The notes: generated by a model from the sequence alone, not told the origin. Shown: positions 8,275-16,794, counted from the first letter of the stretch. The stretch: DNA of 64,000 nt from Blastococcus sp. TF02-09 (GCF_003319105.1 NZ_QOHH01000003.1:1-64000); one strand, 5' to 3'. Made by a program: numbers and translations.

Positions 8275-8922
8275 GTGACCCAGGGACCCACCATCCGGCG
8301 GATCGACGACCCGGACGAGGAGGGACCCGACGTCCGGCTGGCCGAGACCCGGGACGTGCCCCGGATCGCCGCGACGCTGACCGTCGCCCTGGCCGACTCG
8401 CGGTGGACCCGCTGGGCGCTCCCGGACGACGGGCGCATGCAGCGGCTCACCCGCCTGCACGAGCTCGACGCGGGGCACCGCGGGGTGGCCACGGCCAGCA
8501 CGTGGGTCACCGACGACGTCGACGCCGTCGCGGCGTGGGAGCCGCCGGCGGGCACCGCTCCCCTGCCGGCGGACGTCGCCGAGGCCCTGGCCCGCGAGCT
8601 GCCGCACATCACCGGCAACCGGGCCCGGGTGGTGGCCGAGACCGCCGCACTCGTCGGTGCCGCCCGGCCCGCCGAGCCGCACTGGTGGCTGTCCCACCTC
8701 GGGGTCCGGCCCTCCGCCCGCCGTCGGGGGCTGGCGGCCGCGGTGCTCGCCCCGGTGATCGTGCGGAGCGACACCCTGCAGGACCTGGCGGCAGCCGCGG
8801 TCTACTCGTGGGCGAACGTCCGCTTCCTGCGGGGCTTCGGCTTCGACGTGACCGCCGAGCTGCGCACCTCCGACGACGAGCTCCCGGTGTGGGTGGTGAC
8901 TCGCCGGCCGCTGCCGCGCTGA
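8275..8922 (+). CDS. GNAT family N-acetyltransferase
   Basis: 215 residues from the GTG at 8275; a GTG at 8248 is in frame but abuts the preceding terminator. It has the GNAT fold with the acetyl-CoA pyrophosphate loop RPSARRRGLAAAVL (R/Q-x-x-G-x-G/A type) near residue 150 and the WLSHLGV strand before it. The substrate is unknown. A TCGAAT hexamer at -12 to -7 of the GTG suggests a leaderless transcript. Confidence 0.8.
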   Translation: MTQGPTIRRIDDPDEEGPDVRLAETRDVPRIAATLTVALADSRWTRWALPDDGRMQRLTRLHELDAGHRGVATASTWVTDDVDAVAAWEPPAGTAPLPADVAEALARELPHITGNRARVVAETAALVGAARPAEPHWWLSHLGVRPSARRRGLAAAVLAPVIVRSDTLQDLAAAAVYSWANVRFLRGFGFDVTAELRTSDDELPVWVVTRRPLPR

Positions 8923-8934
8923 CCTCGGACGCCC

Positions 8935-8940
8935 TATCGT
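8935..8940 (+). promoter_or_regulatory. -10 element of leaderless transcript
   Basis: TATCGT lies exactly at -12 to -7 relative to the ATG at 8947, so transcription would begin at or near the start codon. No ribosome binding site is present. Confidence 0.6.
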
Positions 8941-8946
8941 CGCGGC

Positions 8947-9531
8947 ATGTTCGAGGTGCCCCCGCGGGACTCGCTGCCGGACGACCTACGGGCGCGCTTG
9001 GACCAGGTGGAGGAGAAGTCCGGCTTCGTGCCGAACATCTTCCTGAGCCTCGCGCGCCGCCCCGCCGAGTGGCGGGCCTTCTTCGCCTACCACGACGCGC
9101 TCATGGACAAGGACACGCCGGGGCTGCCCACGGCCGACCGCGAGCTGGTCGTCGTCGCCACGAGTGCGGAGAACCGCTGCCTCTACTGCGTGGTCGCGCA
9201 CGGGGCGATCCTCCGCATCCGGGCGCGCGATCCGCACCTGGCCGACCAGATCGCCACCGACTGGCGCAAGGCCGCGATCGACGACCGGCAGCGGGCCGTC
9301 CCCGAGGTGGCCATCCGGTTCGCACGCGAACCGTGGACGGTGACGCCCGCCGATCTGGACTCGCTGCGCGGGCACGGGTTGTCCGAGGACGACGTCTGGG
9401 ACGTCGGCGCCATCAGCGCGTTCTTCGCGATGTCGAACCGGCTCGTGCACCTGACCGGCACCATGCCGAACGAGGAGTTCTACCTGATGGGCCGGGTGCC
9501 CCGGTCCCGGGAGAACTCCCCGTCCGGCTGA
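8947..9531 (+). CDS. AhpD-like peroxidase-related protein (carboxymuconolactone decarboxylase fold)
   Basis: 194 residues. The all-helical AhpD fold carries a redox CxxC with the following His (CLYCVVAHG near residues 78-86), the catalytic arrangement of alkylhydroperoxidase-like proteins. It resembles the uncharacterised peroxidase-related enzymes of TIGR01926 type. Probably a cytosolic thiol-dependent peroxide or disulfide reductase; the partner is unknown. No SD sequence: a TATCGT -10 box sits immediately upstream. Confidence 0.85.
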   Translation: MFEVPPRDSLPDDLRARLDQVEEKSGFVPNIFLSLARRPAEWRAFFAYHDALMDKDTPGLPTADRELVVVATSAENRCLYCVVAHGAILRIRARDPHLADQIATDWRKAAIDDRQRAVPEVAIRFAREPWTVTPADLDSLRGHGLSEDDVWDVGAISAFFAMSNRLVHLTGTMPNEEFYLMGRVPRSRENSPSG

Positions 9532-9538
9532 CCGCGCG

Positions 9539-10138
9539 TCACCTGTCCCCGGCGGGCTCCCCCTGGGGCTTGGCGATCGCCGTGCCGCTCACCTTCGCCA
9601 GCTCGGCGGCGACGACTGCCACGTTGGCCTGCCACTGCTGCTCCGGGGTCGGCGGCAGGATCATCGCCCACATCGGCAGGCAGAAACCGAGCAGCTGCCC
9701 GGCGCCGCGGGGCCGGGCGTAGAACCACATGTGGAAGTGCGAGCCGCCGTCGCCCCAGCGCGCGACGTGCACCCGACCGATGCCACCGATCGCCTGGATC
9801 GCCCGGTCCAGCCGGACGATCATCTGACCCAGTTCGCCGGCCAGCTGGTCGTCGAGGTCGTCCATGTCGACGTGTGCACGGGTCTCGAGGAACAGCTGCA
9901 CCGGCACCCCGGACGGCCTGGTCGCGCTGACCCGCCAGTTCCGGTCGGCCCAGATGTACTCGTCATCCGCTGCCGCGCACGCGGAACAGGGCGGGCCGCC
10001 CGGCTCTCCCGTGCGGGGGCGGTCGGTCGGGTAGTGCGGCTTGGGCCGGCGGACCCGGAATTCGCCCTCGAACGGGAAGATCGACCATTTCACGAACTCC
10101 GGCAACGGCAGCGACGACGTCTCTCGGCCCGGTGTCAT
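9539..10138 (-). CDS. HIT-like / galactose-1-phosphate uridylyltransferase-fold protein
   Basis: 199 residues. Residues near 130 carry GGSHFHMWF, an HxHxW-type histidine pair reminiscent of HIT-superfamily nucleotide hydrolases/transferases. CSAC near residue 47 may bind metal. The substrate cannot be told. The reading frame is open upstream, but 10138 is the natural start, 27 bases from the divergent 2'-5' RNA ligase-like gene. CAGGAT at -12 to -7 may be its -10 box. Confidence 0.6.
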   Translation of the reverse strand: MTPGRETSSLPLPEFVKWSIFPFEGEFRVRRPKPHYPTDRPRTGEPGGPPCSACAAADDEYIWADRNWRVSATRPSGVPVQLFLETRAHVDMDDLDDQLAGELGQMIVRLDRAIQAIGGIGRVHVARWGDGGSHFHMWFYARPRGAGQLLGFCLPMWAMILPPTPEQQWQANVAVVAAELAKVSGTAIAKPQGEPAGDR

Positions 10139-10165
10139 CTCCCGATCCTGCCGCTTCTTCCGGTC

Positions 10166-10663
10166 ATGGCAGCAGAAGCCGCGGTCGGGCAGCACCGCAG
10201 GCACCTCGACGGCGCGGCTGCCTGGGCCGTACCACCGCACGTCACGGTGCTCTATCCATTCGTCGAGCCGGCTTCCGCGCGCCGACCCGAGACGCTGGAC
10301 GCCATTCGCGAAACGGTCCGGGCGATGCCGGCATTCGACTGCTCGTTCGCCGAGACGTCCTGGTTCGGCGAGGACGTTCTGTGGCTCGCGCCGGATCCGG
10401 CTCAGCCGTTCCGAAACCTCACGACCGGGATCGTCCGGGCTTTTCCGGAGCACCCGCCGTACGCGGGGGCCCATGAGGACTCGGTGCCGCACCTCACGGT
10501 GGGCGAGCGGAGGCTCGCGGATCTGCCGACGCTGAGGCGGGCCGAGCAGCAGGTCTCCGCCCATCTCCCCGTCCGTGCCCGCATCGACACCGTCCTCCTC
10601 ATCGAGGGGGCCGCAGCGCCTCGGTCCTGGCGGGTGGTGCAGGAGTTCCCGCTCGCTCCCTGA
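10166..10663 (+). CDS. 2'-5' RNA ligase superfamily protein
   Basis: 165 residues. Two HxT/S motifs of the 2H phosphoesterase fold are visible: PPHVTVLYPF near residue 29 and VPHLTVGE near residue 110, about 80 residues apart as expected. Family members ligate or hydrolyse 2'-5' phosphodiester or cyclic phosphate RNA ends; the substrate here is unknown. Its end overlaps the convergent EamA gene by 65 bases. Confidence 0.85.
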   Translation: MAAEAAVGQHRRHLDGAAAWAVPPHVTVLYPFVEPASARRPETLDAIRETVRAMPAFDCSFAETSWFGEDVLWLAPDPAQPFRNLTTGIVRAFPEHPPYAGAHEDSVPHLTVGERRLADLPTLRRAEQQVSAHLPVRARIDTVLLIEGAAAPRSWRVVQEFPLAP

Positions 10664-11594
10664 CGCCGACCGCCGGTGCCGGTCGCGCGCGCACCCGGAC
10701 GGCGAGTCCGGCGCAGAGGACGACGGCCAGACCCCCGACGAGCGTGCCGGCGGTGAGCTGCTCGCCCAGCAGCAGCCCGGCCCAGACGAGGCTCAGGACC
10801 GGCTGGACGAGCTGCATCTGGCTGACCCGCGCCATCGGGCCGATTGCCAGGCCGCGGTACCAGGCGAAGAAGCCCAGGTACATGCTGACCGCCGCCAGGT
10901 AGCCGAACGCCGCCCACTGGCCGGGGGTGCCCTCGGGCGGGCTGGCCGCGGCCGATACCAGGGTCAGGGTGCCGGTCACCGGCGCGGCGAGGACGAGCGC
11001 CCAGGAGATGGTCTGCCAGGCACCGAGCTCGCGGGCCAGCAAGCCGCCCTCGGCGTACCCCACGGCGGCCGCCAGCACGGCGCCGAAGAGCAGCAGGTCA
11101 GCGAGGTGCAGGCCGGCGAGGCCACCTGACGCAGCAGCGGCGAAGCCGACGGCGACCAGGGCACCCGCGCCGGTCGCGAGCCAGAAGGGCGTCGGCGGGT
11201 GCTCACCGGCCCGCAGCACGGCGACCACGGCGGTCGCGGCCGGCAGCAGCGCGATGACGACGGCGCCGTGGCTGGCGGGGGCGCTCGTCAGGGCGAACGA
11301 CGTCAGGAGCGGGAATCCCGTGCCCACGCCGCCGGCGACCACGGCCAGGCGCCACCACTGGGTGCCCTGCGGACGTCGCTGCCGGGTGACCGCCAGCGCC
11401 ACGGCTGCCAGGCCTGCCGCGACCACGGATCGGCCGGAGCCGATGAACAGCGGGTCGAGCCCCGCGACGGCGACGCGCGTGAAGGGCACGGTGAAGGAGA
11501 AGGCCAGGACGCCGAGCAACCCCCACGCGAGCCCGACTCCAGGCACCGGTAGCGGCCGAGAGCGAAGGACAGTAGCGCTATCGTATGCCGTCAT
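10599..11594 (-). CDS. EamA/DMT family transporter
   Basis: 331 residues from the ATG at 11594. About ten hydrophobic helices in two EamA repeats; the second repeat begins near residue 155 (LADLLLFGAVLAAAVGY). Probably an inner-membrane exporter of small metabolites. The start codon overlaps that of the divergent MocR gene within the four bases CATG. A GTG at 11546 is an alternative start that would give a normal gap. Pairing with a MocR-type regulator suggests amino acid or vitamin B6-related substrates and control by that regulator. Confidence 0.85.
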   Translation of the reverse strand: MTAYDSATVLRSRPLPVPGVGLAWGLLGVLAFSFTVPFTRVAVAGLDPLFIGSGRSVVAAGLAAVALAVTRQRRPQGTQWWRLAVVAGGVGTGFPLLTSFALTSAPASHGAVVIALLPAATAVVAVLRAGEHPPTPFWLATGAGALVAVGFAAAASGGLAGLHLADLLLFGAVLAAAVGYAEGGLLARELGAWQTISWALVLAAPVTGTLTLVSAAASPPEGTPGQWAAFGYLAAVSMYLGFFAWYRGLAIGPMARVSQMQLVQPVLSLVWAGLLLGEQLTAGTLVGGLAVVLCAGLAVRVRARPAPAVGVRERAGTPAPPARTEALRPPR

Positions 11595-11607
11595 GCTGGA
11601 CGATAGC
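11577..11607. promoter_or_regulatory. Divergent promoter/operator between eamA-like and mocR-like genes
   Basis: GCTATCG (11577-11583) and CGATAGC (11601-11607) form an inverted repeat centred on the overlapping start codons. Each arm contains a TATCGT -10-like hexamer, at 11579-11584 for the plus gene and 11605-11600 for the minus gene. It may be both promoter pair and MocR operator. Confidence 0.5.
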
Positions 11608-13005
11608 GGAGGCCGGATCGCCCGCGAGCTCCGGGACTGGATCGCCACGGCACCGCCGGGGGCGCGGCTGCCGTCCACCCGGGAGCTCGCCGCCCGCCAC
11701 CAGGCCGGCCCGGTCACCGTGCAGAAGGCGCTGCGCACGCTGACCGCCCAGGGGCTGGTCGAGGCCCGCCCGGGTGTCGGCACGTTCGTTCGCGAGGTGC
11801 GCGCGGCCCGGCCGGCGGACTACGGCTGGCAGACCACGGCGATGGGCGGCACCACCGCGCCGGCGCCCGGGCTGCCCACGGTCCTGCGCACCGCGCCCAA
11901 CGACGTCGTTGCGCTCCACGCGGGCTTCCCCGACCGGGAGCTGCTGCCCGAGCGGCTGGTCCGCTCCGCGCTCGCCCGTGCCGCGCGCACGGACGCCGCG
12001 CTGTCCCGGCCGCCCGCCGCCGGCCTGCCGGAGCTGCAGGCGTGGTTCGCCGGCGAGCTGCGGGCCGCCACCCCGGCCGACGTCGCCCCACCCACACCGC
12101 GGGACGTCGTCGTGCTGCCCGGCAGCCAGAGCGGGCTGAGCTCGGTGTTCCGGTCGCTGGTGGGCCGCGGGCAGCCGGTGCTGATGGAGTCGCCGACGTA
12201 CTGGGGGGCGATCCAGGCGGCCACCCGCGCCGGCGTGCGCATCGTGCCGGTGCCCAGCGGCAGCGACGGCCCCGACCCGGACGAGCTGTCCCGCGCCTTC
12301 GCGTCGTCGGGCGCGCGGCTGTTCTACGCCCAGCCCAGCTACGCCAACCCGACCGGCGCGCAGTGGTCGGCCGACCGCGCGCGGCGGGTGCTCGAGGTGG
12401 TGCGCGCGCACGGCGCCTTCCTGCTCGAGGACGACTGGGCCCACGACTTCGGCATCACCACCACGCCCACCCCGGTAGCGGCCTCGGACGACTCCGGCCA
12501 TGTGGTCTATCTGCGCTCGCTGACCAAGAGCGTCTCCCCCGCGCTCCGCGTCGCCGCCGTGGTCGCCCGCGGCGCCGCGCGCGACCGGTTGCTGGCCGAC
12601 CGGGCCGCGGAGTCGATGTACGTCAGCGGGCTCCTGCAGGCCGCCGCCCTCGACGTCGTCACCCAGCCGGCGTGGGAGCGCCACCTGCGCGGCCTCCGCC
12701 CCCAGCTGCGGGCCCGGCGCGACCTGCTGGTGGGCGCCCTGGCCGAGCACACCCCCCAGGTGGACGTCGAGCAGGTGCCGGCCGGCGGTCTGCACCTGTG
12801 GGCGCGGCTGCCCGACGACACCGACTTGGACCGGGTGGTCGCCGGGTGCGAGGCCGCCGGCGTCGTCGTCGCACCGGGCACCGAGTGGTTCCCCGCCGAG
12901 CCGACCGCGCCCTTCCTCCGGCTCAGCTTCGCCGGCCCGGACCCCGGTCGCTTCCCGGACGGCGCCCGGATCCTCGGAGAGGTGCTCGCCCGCGTCCGCC
13001 GATGA
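11593..13005 (+). CDS. MocR/PdxR-type GntR family regulator with aminotransferase domain
   Basis: 470 residues. N-terminal GntR winged helix (residues 5-65; PGARLPSTRELAARHQ), linker, then a fold-type I aminotransferase-like domain (about 100-465). PLP-lysine motif: YLRSLTKSVSPALRV. Asp of the pyridine nitrogen contact is in LLEDDWAHDF, and NPTGAQ is also present. MocR proteins sense PLP or amino acid derivatives and act on divergent genes, here the EamA transporter. The start lies within an overlapping CATG. Confidence 0.9.
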   Translation: MLDDSGGRIARELRDWIATAPPGARLPSTRELAARHQAGPVTVQKALRTLTAQGLVEARPGVGTFVREVRAARPADYGWQTTAMGGTTAPAPGLPTVLRTAPNDVVALHAGFPDRELLPERLVRSALARAARTDAALSRPPAAGLPELQAWFAGELRAATPADVAPPTPRDVVVLPGSQSGLSSVFRSLVGRGQPVLMESPTYWGAIQAATRAGVRIVPVPSGSDGPDPDELSRAFASSGARLFYAQPSYANPTGAQWSADRARRVLEVVRAHGAFLLEDDWAHDFGITTTPTPVAASDDSGHVVYLRSLTKSVSPALRVAAVVARGAARDRLLADRAAESMYVSGLLQAAALDVVTQPAWERHLRGLRPQLRARRDLLVGALAEHTPQVDVEQVPAGGLHLWARLPDDTDLDRVVAGCEAAGVVVAPGTEWFPAEPTAPFLRLSFAGPDPGRFPDGARILGEVLARVRR

Positions 13006-13022
13006 GATTTCCCGGCACGAGG

Positions 13023-13050
13023 TGTCGATCCGGGCAGGATCCGCTCGTAC
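13023..13050 (+). promoter_or_regulatory. Candidate ECF42-type promoter
   Basis: TGTCGA at 13023-13028, a 17-base spacer, then CGTAC at 13046-13050, upstream of the DGPF gene. ECF42 sigma factors are described as autoregulating through a promoter with a TGTCGA -35 box, as I recall it; the -10 here is only a partial match. Confidence 0.5.
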
Positions 13051-13099
13051 AGGGGGTGAGCGGCCGGCACGGTGCCGGCGCCGACCCGAGGAGGACACC

Positions 13100-13447
13100 A
13101 TGGCTCTCTATCTGCTCGCGATGCACCAGCCCGTCGGACCGGCACCGGACAGGGAGGTCCTCCAGCAGGTGATGGCCGACCTCGACGTCGTCCGGAAGGA
13201 GCTGCAGGCGGCCGGCTCGTGGGTGTTCGCCGGCGGCCTGCACGATCCCGGCGCCTCGACCGTGCTGCGCCCCGACGGCAACGACGTGCTGATCACCGAC
13301 GGCCCCTACGCCGAGGGCGCCGAGCACCTGGGTGGGATCACCGTGATCGACGTCCCCGACCTGGATGCCGCCGTCGGGTGGGGACGTCGGCAGGCATCGG
13401 CCAGCGGCCTGCCCATCGAGGTGCGGCCGTTCCGGGACGCCTTCTGA
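13100..13447 (+). CDS. YCII/DGPF domain protein, ECF42 partner
   Basis: 115 residues from an ATG with GAGGAGGA upstream. The DGPY variant of the DGPF signature lies near residue 63 ([15 protein letters not shown]), with YCII-type ferredoxin-like fold. These proteins are the conserved genomic partners of ECF42 sigma factors and are usually their main regulon members. Their biochemical role is not established. The sigma factor GTG follows two bases after the stop, so the two are cotranscribed. Confidence 0.9.
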   Translation: MALYLLAMHQPVGPAPDREVLQQVMADLDVVRKELQAAGSWVFAGGLHDPGASTVLRPDGNDVLITDGPYAEGAEHLGGITVIDVPDLDAAVGWGRRQASASGLPIEVRPFRDAF

Positions 13448-13449
13448 CG

Positions 13450-14682
13450 GTGTCGCCGGACGCCGCGGTCGAGGCCGTCTTCCGGGAGAGCTACGGCCGC
13501 GCCGTCGCCGTCCTCACCCGTCTCCTCGGCGACATCGGTGCCGCCGAGGAGGCGGTGCAGGACGCGCTCACCGCCGCGCTGGCCCGGTGGCCCGACGAGG
13601 GCATCCCGCCGAGTCCGGCGGGGTGGATCGTCACGACGGCCCGCAACCGGGCGATCGACCGCTGGCGCCGGGAAGCGGCGCGGACCGACAAGCACGTGCA
13701 GGCGGAACTGCTCCGCGGGGAGCCCGAGCCGGTCGAGGAGGTCGCGGTGACCGACGACCGGCTGCGCATGGTCTTCACCTGCTGCCACCCGGCGCTGGCC
13801 GTGCCGGCCCAGGTGGCCCTGACGCTGCGGCTGCTCGGCGGGCTGACGACCGCGGAGATCGCCGCCGCGTTCCTGGTGCCCGAGCCGACGATGGCCCAGC
13901 GGCTCGTGCGGGCCAAGGCCAAGATCCGCGACGCCCGCATCCCCTACCGCGTGCCCACGGAGGCGGAGCTGCCCGACCGGCTGCCGGCGGTGCTGGCCGT
14001 CGTCTACCTGGTCTTCACCGAGGGGTACACCGCCTCGGCCGGCGAGGAGCTGGTGCGCGCGGAGCTCTGCGCCGAGGCCGTCCGCCTCGGGCGGCTCCTG
14101 GCCGAGCTCATGCCCGACGAGCCAGAGGTGGCCGGGTTGCTGGCGCTGATGCTGCTCACCGAGTCCCGCCGCCCGGCCCGGACGTCGCCCTCCGGCGACC
14201 TGGTGCTGCTGGCCGACCAGGACCGGACGCGCTGGGACGCCGCACTGGTCGCCGAGGGACAGGAGCTCGTCCGCCGGTGCCTGCGCCGCAACCACCCCGG
14301 GCCCTACCAGCTCCAGGCCGCCATCGCGGCGGTGCACAGCGACGCGGCCACCGCCGAGGAGACCGACTGGGCCCAGGTCGTCGCGCTGTACGACCAGCTG
14401 ATGGCGGTGTCGCCGACACCGGTCGTCGCGCTGAACCGCGCCGTCGCCGTCGCCGAGGTGGCCGGGTCTGCGGCCGGCCTGGAGATCGTCGACGGGCTGG
14501 ACCTGCGCCACCACCTGCTCCCGGCGGTGCGGGCCGACCTGCTGCGCCGGCTGGGTCGCGTGGAGGAGGCGGTCGCCGCCTACGACGCCGCCCTGGCCCT
14601 CACCGCCAACGAGCGCGAGCGCGCCTTCCTCCGGCGGCGGCGCGATGAGTTGTCGGCGTCCGGACGGTCGACAGGGACATGA
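13450..14682 (+). CDS. ECF42-type RNA polymerase sigma factor with C-terminal TPR-like extension
   Basis: 410 residues, about twice a minimal ECF factor. Sigma-2 lies at residues 5-75 ([28 protein letters not shown]) and sigma-4 at about 105-165, with the CCHP motif typical of this group. The remaining 230 residues are helical and TPR-like ([16 protein letters not shown]-rich end), the feature that separates ECF42 from ECF41 (SnoaL-like). No anti-sigma gene is nearby; the extension is thought to control activity. Starts at a GTG two bases after the DGPF gene. Confidence 0.9.
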   Translation: MSPDAAVEAVFRESYGRAVAVLTRLLGDIGAAEEAVQDALTAALARWPDEGIPPSPAGWIVTTARNRAIDRWRREAARTDKHVQAELLRGEPEPVEEVAVTDDRLRMVFTCCHPALAVPAQVALTLRLLGGLTTAEIAAAFLVPEPTMAQRLVRAKAKIRDARIPYRVPTEAELPDRLPAVLAVVYLVFTEGYTASAGEELVRAELCAEAVRLGRLLAELMPDEPEVAGLLALMLLTESRRPARTSPSGDLVLLADQDRTRWDAALVAEGQELVRRCLRRNHPGPYQLQAAIAAVHSDAATAEETDWAQVVALYDQLMAVSPTPVVALNRAVAVAEVAGSAAGLEIVDGLDLRHHLLPAVRADLLRRLGRVEEAVAAYDAALALTANERERAFLRRRRDELSASGRSTGT

Positions 14683-14960
14683 GCAGCCCGCAGCCCCTCG
14701 ACCACACGTTCACCGCGCCCATCGAGAAGGACGGCGCCTTCCCGACCTACCTCGTCGAGCCGGGCTCCGCCGCACTGCTCGGCACCCGGAAGGCGGTCAA
14801 GGTCACCGGCACCGCCGACGGGCACGAGTTCGCCGCCACGCTGATGCCCTCGGGAACCGGCCCGCACTGGCTGCCGCTACGGGCGGCCATCTGCACCGCC
14901 ATCGGCAAGCAGGAGGCCGGCGAGCAGGTGACGGTGCACCTGCGGCACCGGCTGTCCTAG
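14679..14960 (+). CDS. DUF1905 domain protein
   Basis: 93 residues; the ATG overlaps the sigma factor stop (ATGA), so it belongs to the DGPF-sigma operon. Small beta-barrel of DUF1905 type: [19 protein letters not shown], then [18 protein letters not shown]. Function unknown. Coupled translation suggests it is part of the ECF42 output. Confidence 0.8.
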   Translation: MSSPQPLDHTFTAPIEKDGAFPTYLVEPGSAALLGTRKAVKVTGTADGHEFAATLMPSGTGPHWLPLRAAICTAIGKQEAGEQVTVHLRHRLS

Positions 14961-14967
14961 GCCCAGC

Positions 14968-15408
14968 TCAGTCCCAGGTTCGGCGCTGCTTCTTGAGCTG
15001 CCCGCGCTGCTTCTTGGCCTCGATGCGGCGCTCCGTCGAGCCGCGGGTCGGCTTGGTGCGGCGGCGGGCCGGTGGCGGCGGCGCCAGCGCGGCCCGGAGG
15101 ACGGCGGCCATCCGCTCGCGCGCGGCCTGCCGGTTGCGCAGCTGCTGGCGGTGCTCGCTGGCGGCGACGGTGAGGACGCCGTCGACGAGCCGGCCGCTCA
15201 GGCGGTGCGCCAGCCGGACCCGCTGGGGATCGGTGAGCCCCGGCAGGTCCGCGGGCGTGACCGACAGCTCGACGCGCGAGTCGGCGGTGTTGACCCCCTG
15301 CCCGCCCGGGCCCGACGAGCGGGAGAACCGCCAGCTCAGCGCGGCCGCGGGGACGACAACGGAGCCGGTGACCGCCAGGTCACCGGCTCCGTTGTCGACG
15401 GCAGGCAC
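14968..15408 (-). CDS. arfB: Alternative ribosome-rescue factor ArfB (YaeJ) peptidyl-tRNA hydrolase
   Basis: 146 residues. It has the catalytic GGQ in SSGPGGQGVNT (near residue 34) and a long basic C-terminal tail (RRRTKPTRGSTERR, KKQRGQLKKQRR) that in ArfB enters the mRNA channel of stalled ribosomes. It releases peptides from non-stop complexes without a codon. Starts 15 bases after the yidD stop. The first 18 codons contain a 20-bp perfect hairpin (15354-15397). Confidence 0.92.
   Translation of the reverse strand: MPAVDNGAGDLAVTGSVVVPAAALSWRFSRSSGPGGQGVNTADSRVELSVTPADLPGLTDPQRVRLAHRLSGRLVDGVLTVAASEHRQQLRNRQAARERMAAVLRAALAPPPPARRRTKPTRGSTERRIEAKKQRGQLKKQRRTWD
15354..15397 (-). repeat. 20-bp perfect hairpin inside the 5' coding region of arfB
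   Basis: Positions 15354-15373 and 15378-15397 are exact reverse complements with a 4-base loop (15374-15377). It occupies roughly codons 4-18 of arfB, just after the yidD stop. Stability this high near a start should hinder translation or end transcription. Confidence 0.8.
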
Positions 15409-15423
15409 GCGCCCAGTCTGACC

Positions 15424-15930
15424 TCAGTCGGGCACCGGATCGGCACCGCCCGTCGCGCCCGGCCGGCAGCGCACCAGCCGGCGGGCGGTGAGCCAGCTGC
15501 CGCGGCGGGCGCCGTGCCGCTCGAGGGCCTCGACGGCGTAGGCCGAGCAGGTCGGCTCGTAGACGCAGCAGGGTGCCCGCTTCGGGCTGATCTCCCGCTG
15601 GTAGACGCGGACGGCGGCGGCCAGGCGCTCGGCGAGCCGGCTCCCCCGCTCCCCCGTGCCGGCCCGGCGGACGGCGCGGGCGGTCGACGGCGCCAGCAGG
15701 AACGCGTCGCCGCCGCAGCCGATCGCGTTGGCCAGGCAGCAGCCGGTGTTGAGGAACAGCAGGTCGCGCAGGCAGGTGTCGTTGCGCCGTCCGTAGCCGT
15801 AGCCGGGCCCGTACCCGTAACCCCCCGGCGGACCGTAGCCCCGGCCGTAGCCCGGCCCGCCGTAGCCGCCGTAGCCGCGGTGGGGACGACGGCGCCGGGG
15901 ACCCCAGCCGCTGCTCCAGATGAAGACCAC
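15424..15930 (-). CDS. yidD: YidD membrane protein insertion efficiency factor with Gly/Tyr-rich N-terminal extension
   Basis: 168 residues from a GTG. The C-terminal 75 residues are YidD: VRVYQREISPKRAPCC, EPTCSAYAVEALERHG, and the Cys pair/Cys positions of the family. YidD aids YidC-dependent insertion at the membrane. Ordinary YidD has 70-100 residues; here about 90 extra come first, including a Gly/Tyr/Pro-rich stretch (residues 18-48) and a Cys-rich hydrophobic segment (TGCCLANAIGCGG). It is outside the usual rpmH-rnpA-yidD-yidC context, so may be a second copy. Confidence 0.85.
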   Translation of the reverse strand: MVFIWSSGWGPRRRRPHRGYGGYGGPGYGRGYGPPGGYGYGPGYGYGRRNDTCLRDLLFLNTGCCLANAIGCGGDAFLLAPSTARAVRRAGTGERGSRLAERLAAAVRVYQREISPKRAPCCVYEPTCSAYAVEALERHGARRGSWLTARRLVRCRPGATGGADPVPD

Positions 15931-15936
15931 GGCGGG

Positions 15937-16794
15937 TTACAGGATCGGCTTGCCGCCGGTGACCGCGATGCGCGCCCCCGACACGTAGGAGGCCTCGTCG
16001 CTGGCCAGCAGCACGTAGACCGGGGCGAGCTCGGCCGGCTGCCCGGCCCGGCCCAGCGGCACCTGCTGGCCGAAGCTCTCCACCTTCTCCTCCGGCATGG
16101 TGGCCGGGATCAGCGGCGTCCAGATCGGCCCGGGCGCGACGCTGTTGGCCCGGATGCCCTTCTCCGCGAGCATCTGCGCGAGCGAGGCGGTGAAGTTCGC
16201 GATGCCGGCCTTGGTCATCGCGTAGGCGATGAGGTTCGGGCTGGGGTTGTCGGAGTTGACCGACGACGAGTTGATGATCGACGCGCCGGGCTGCATGTGC
16301 GGGACGGCGTCCTTGGTGAGCGTGAACATCGCCGAGAGGTTGGTGGCGACGGTGAAGTCCCACTCCTCGTCGGAGATTTCCTCGAGCGAGTCGTGGCTCA
16401 TCTGGTAGGCGGCGTTGTTCACCAGGATGTCCACCCGGCCAAAGGCCTCGACCGCCTTGGGGATGATCGTCTTGCAGTGCGCGCGGTCGGAGATGTCGCC
16501 GGGGACAAGAACGCACGTGCGCCCGGCCTGCTCGACGTATTTCGCGGTGTCCTGCGCGTCCTCGTGCTCGTTCAGGTAGGAGATGAGGACGTCGGCGCCC
16601 TCGCGGGCGAAGGCGATCGCGACGGCGCGGCCGATGCCGCTGTCGCCGCCGGTGATGACGGCCTTCTTGCCGGCGAGCCGGCCGGAGCCCTGGTAGCTCT
16701 CCTCGCCGTGGTCGGGCTTGGGGTCCATCGCGCCGAGCGTCCCCGGCGGGGTCTGCTGCTGGGCGGGCTGGCTCTCGGGACGGGGCGATGACAC
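15937..16794 (-). CDS. SDR family NAD(P)-dependent oxidoreductase (general stress protein type)
   Basis: 285 residues from a GTG with GGAGGA upstream. A 40-residue polar N-terminal extension precedes the Rossmann fold (ITGGDSGIGRAV) with NNAA motif and catalytic Ser-Tyr-Lys (SSSV, AYAMTKAG). The layout matches the YhdF/YdaD/GSP39 group of stress-linked dehydrogenases. The substrate is unknown. It ends 6 bases before yidD and may be cotranscribed with it. Confidence 0.88.
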   Translation of the reverse strand: MSSPRPESQPAQQQTPPGTLGAMDPKPDHGEESYQGSGRLAGKKAVITGGDSGIGRAVAIAFAREGADVLISYLNEHEDAQDTAKYVEQAGRTCVLVPGDISDRAHCKTIIPKAVEAFGRVDILVNNAAYQMSHDSLEEISDEEWDFTVATNLSAMFTLTKDAVPHMQPGASIINSSSVNSDNPSPNLIAYAMTKAGIANFTASLAQMLAEKGIRANSVAPGPIWTPLIPATMPEEKVESFGQQVPLGRAGQPAELAPVYVLLASDEASYVSGARIAVTGGKPIL

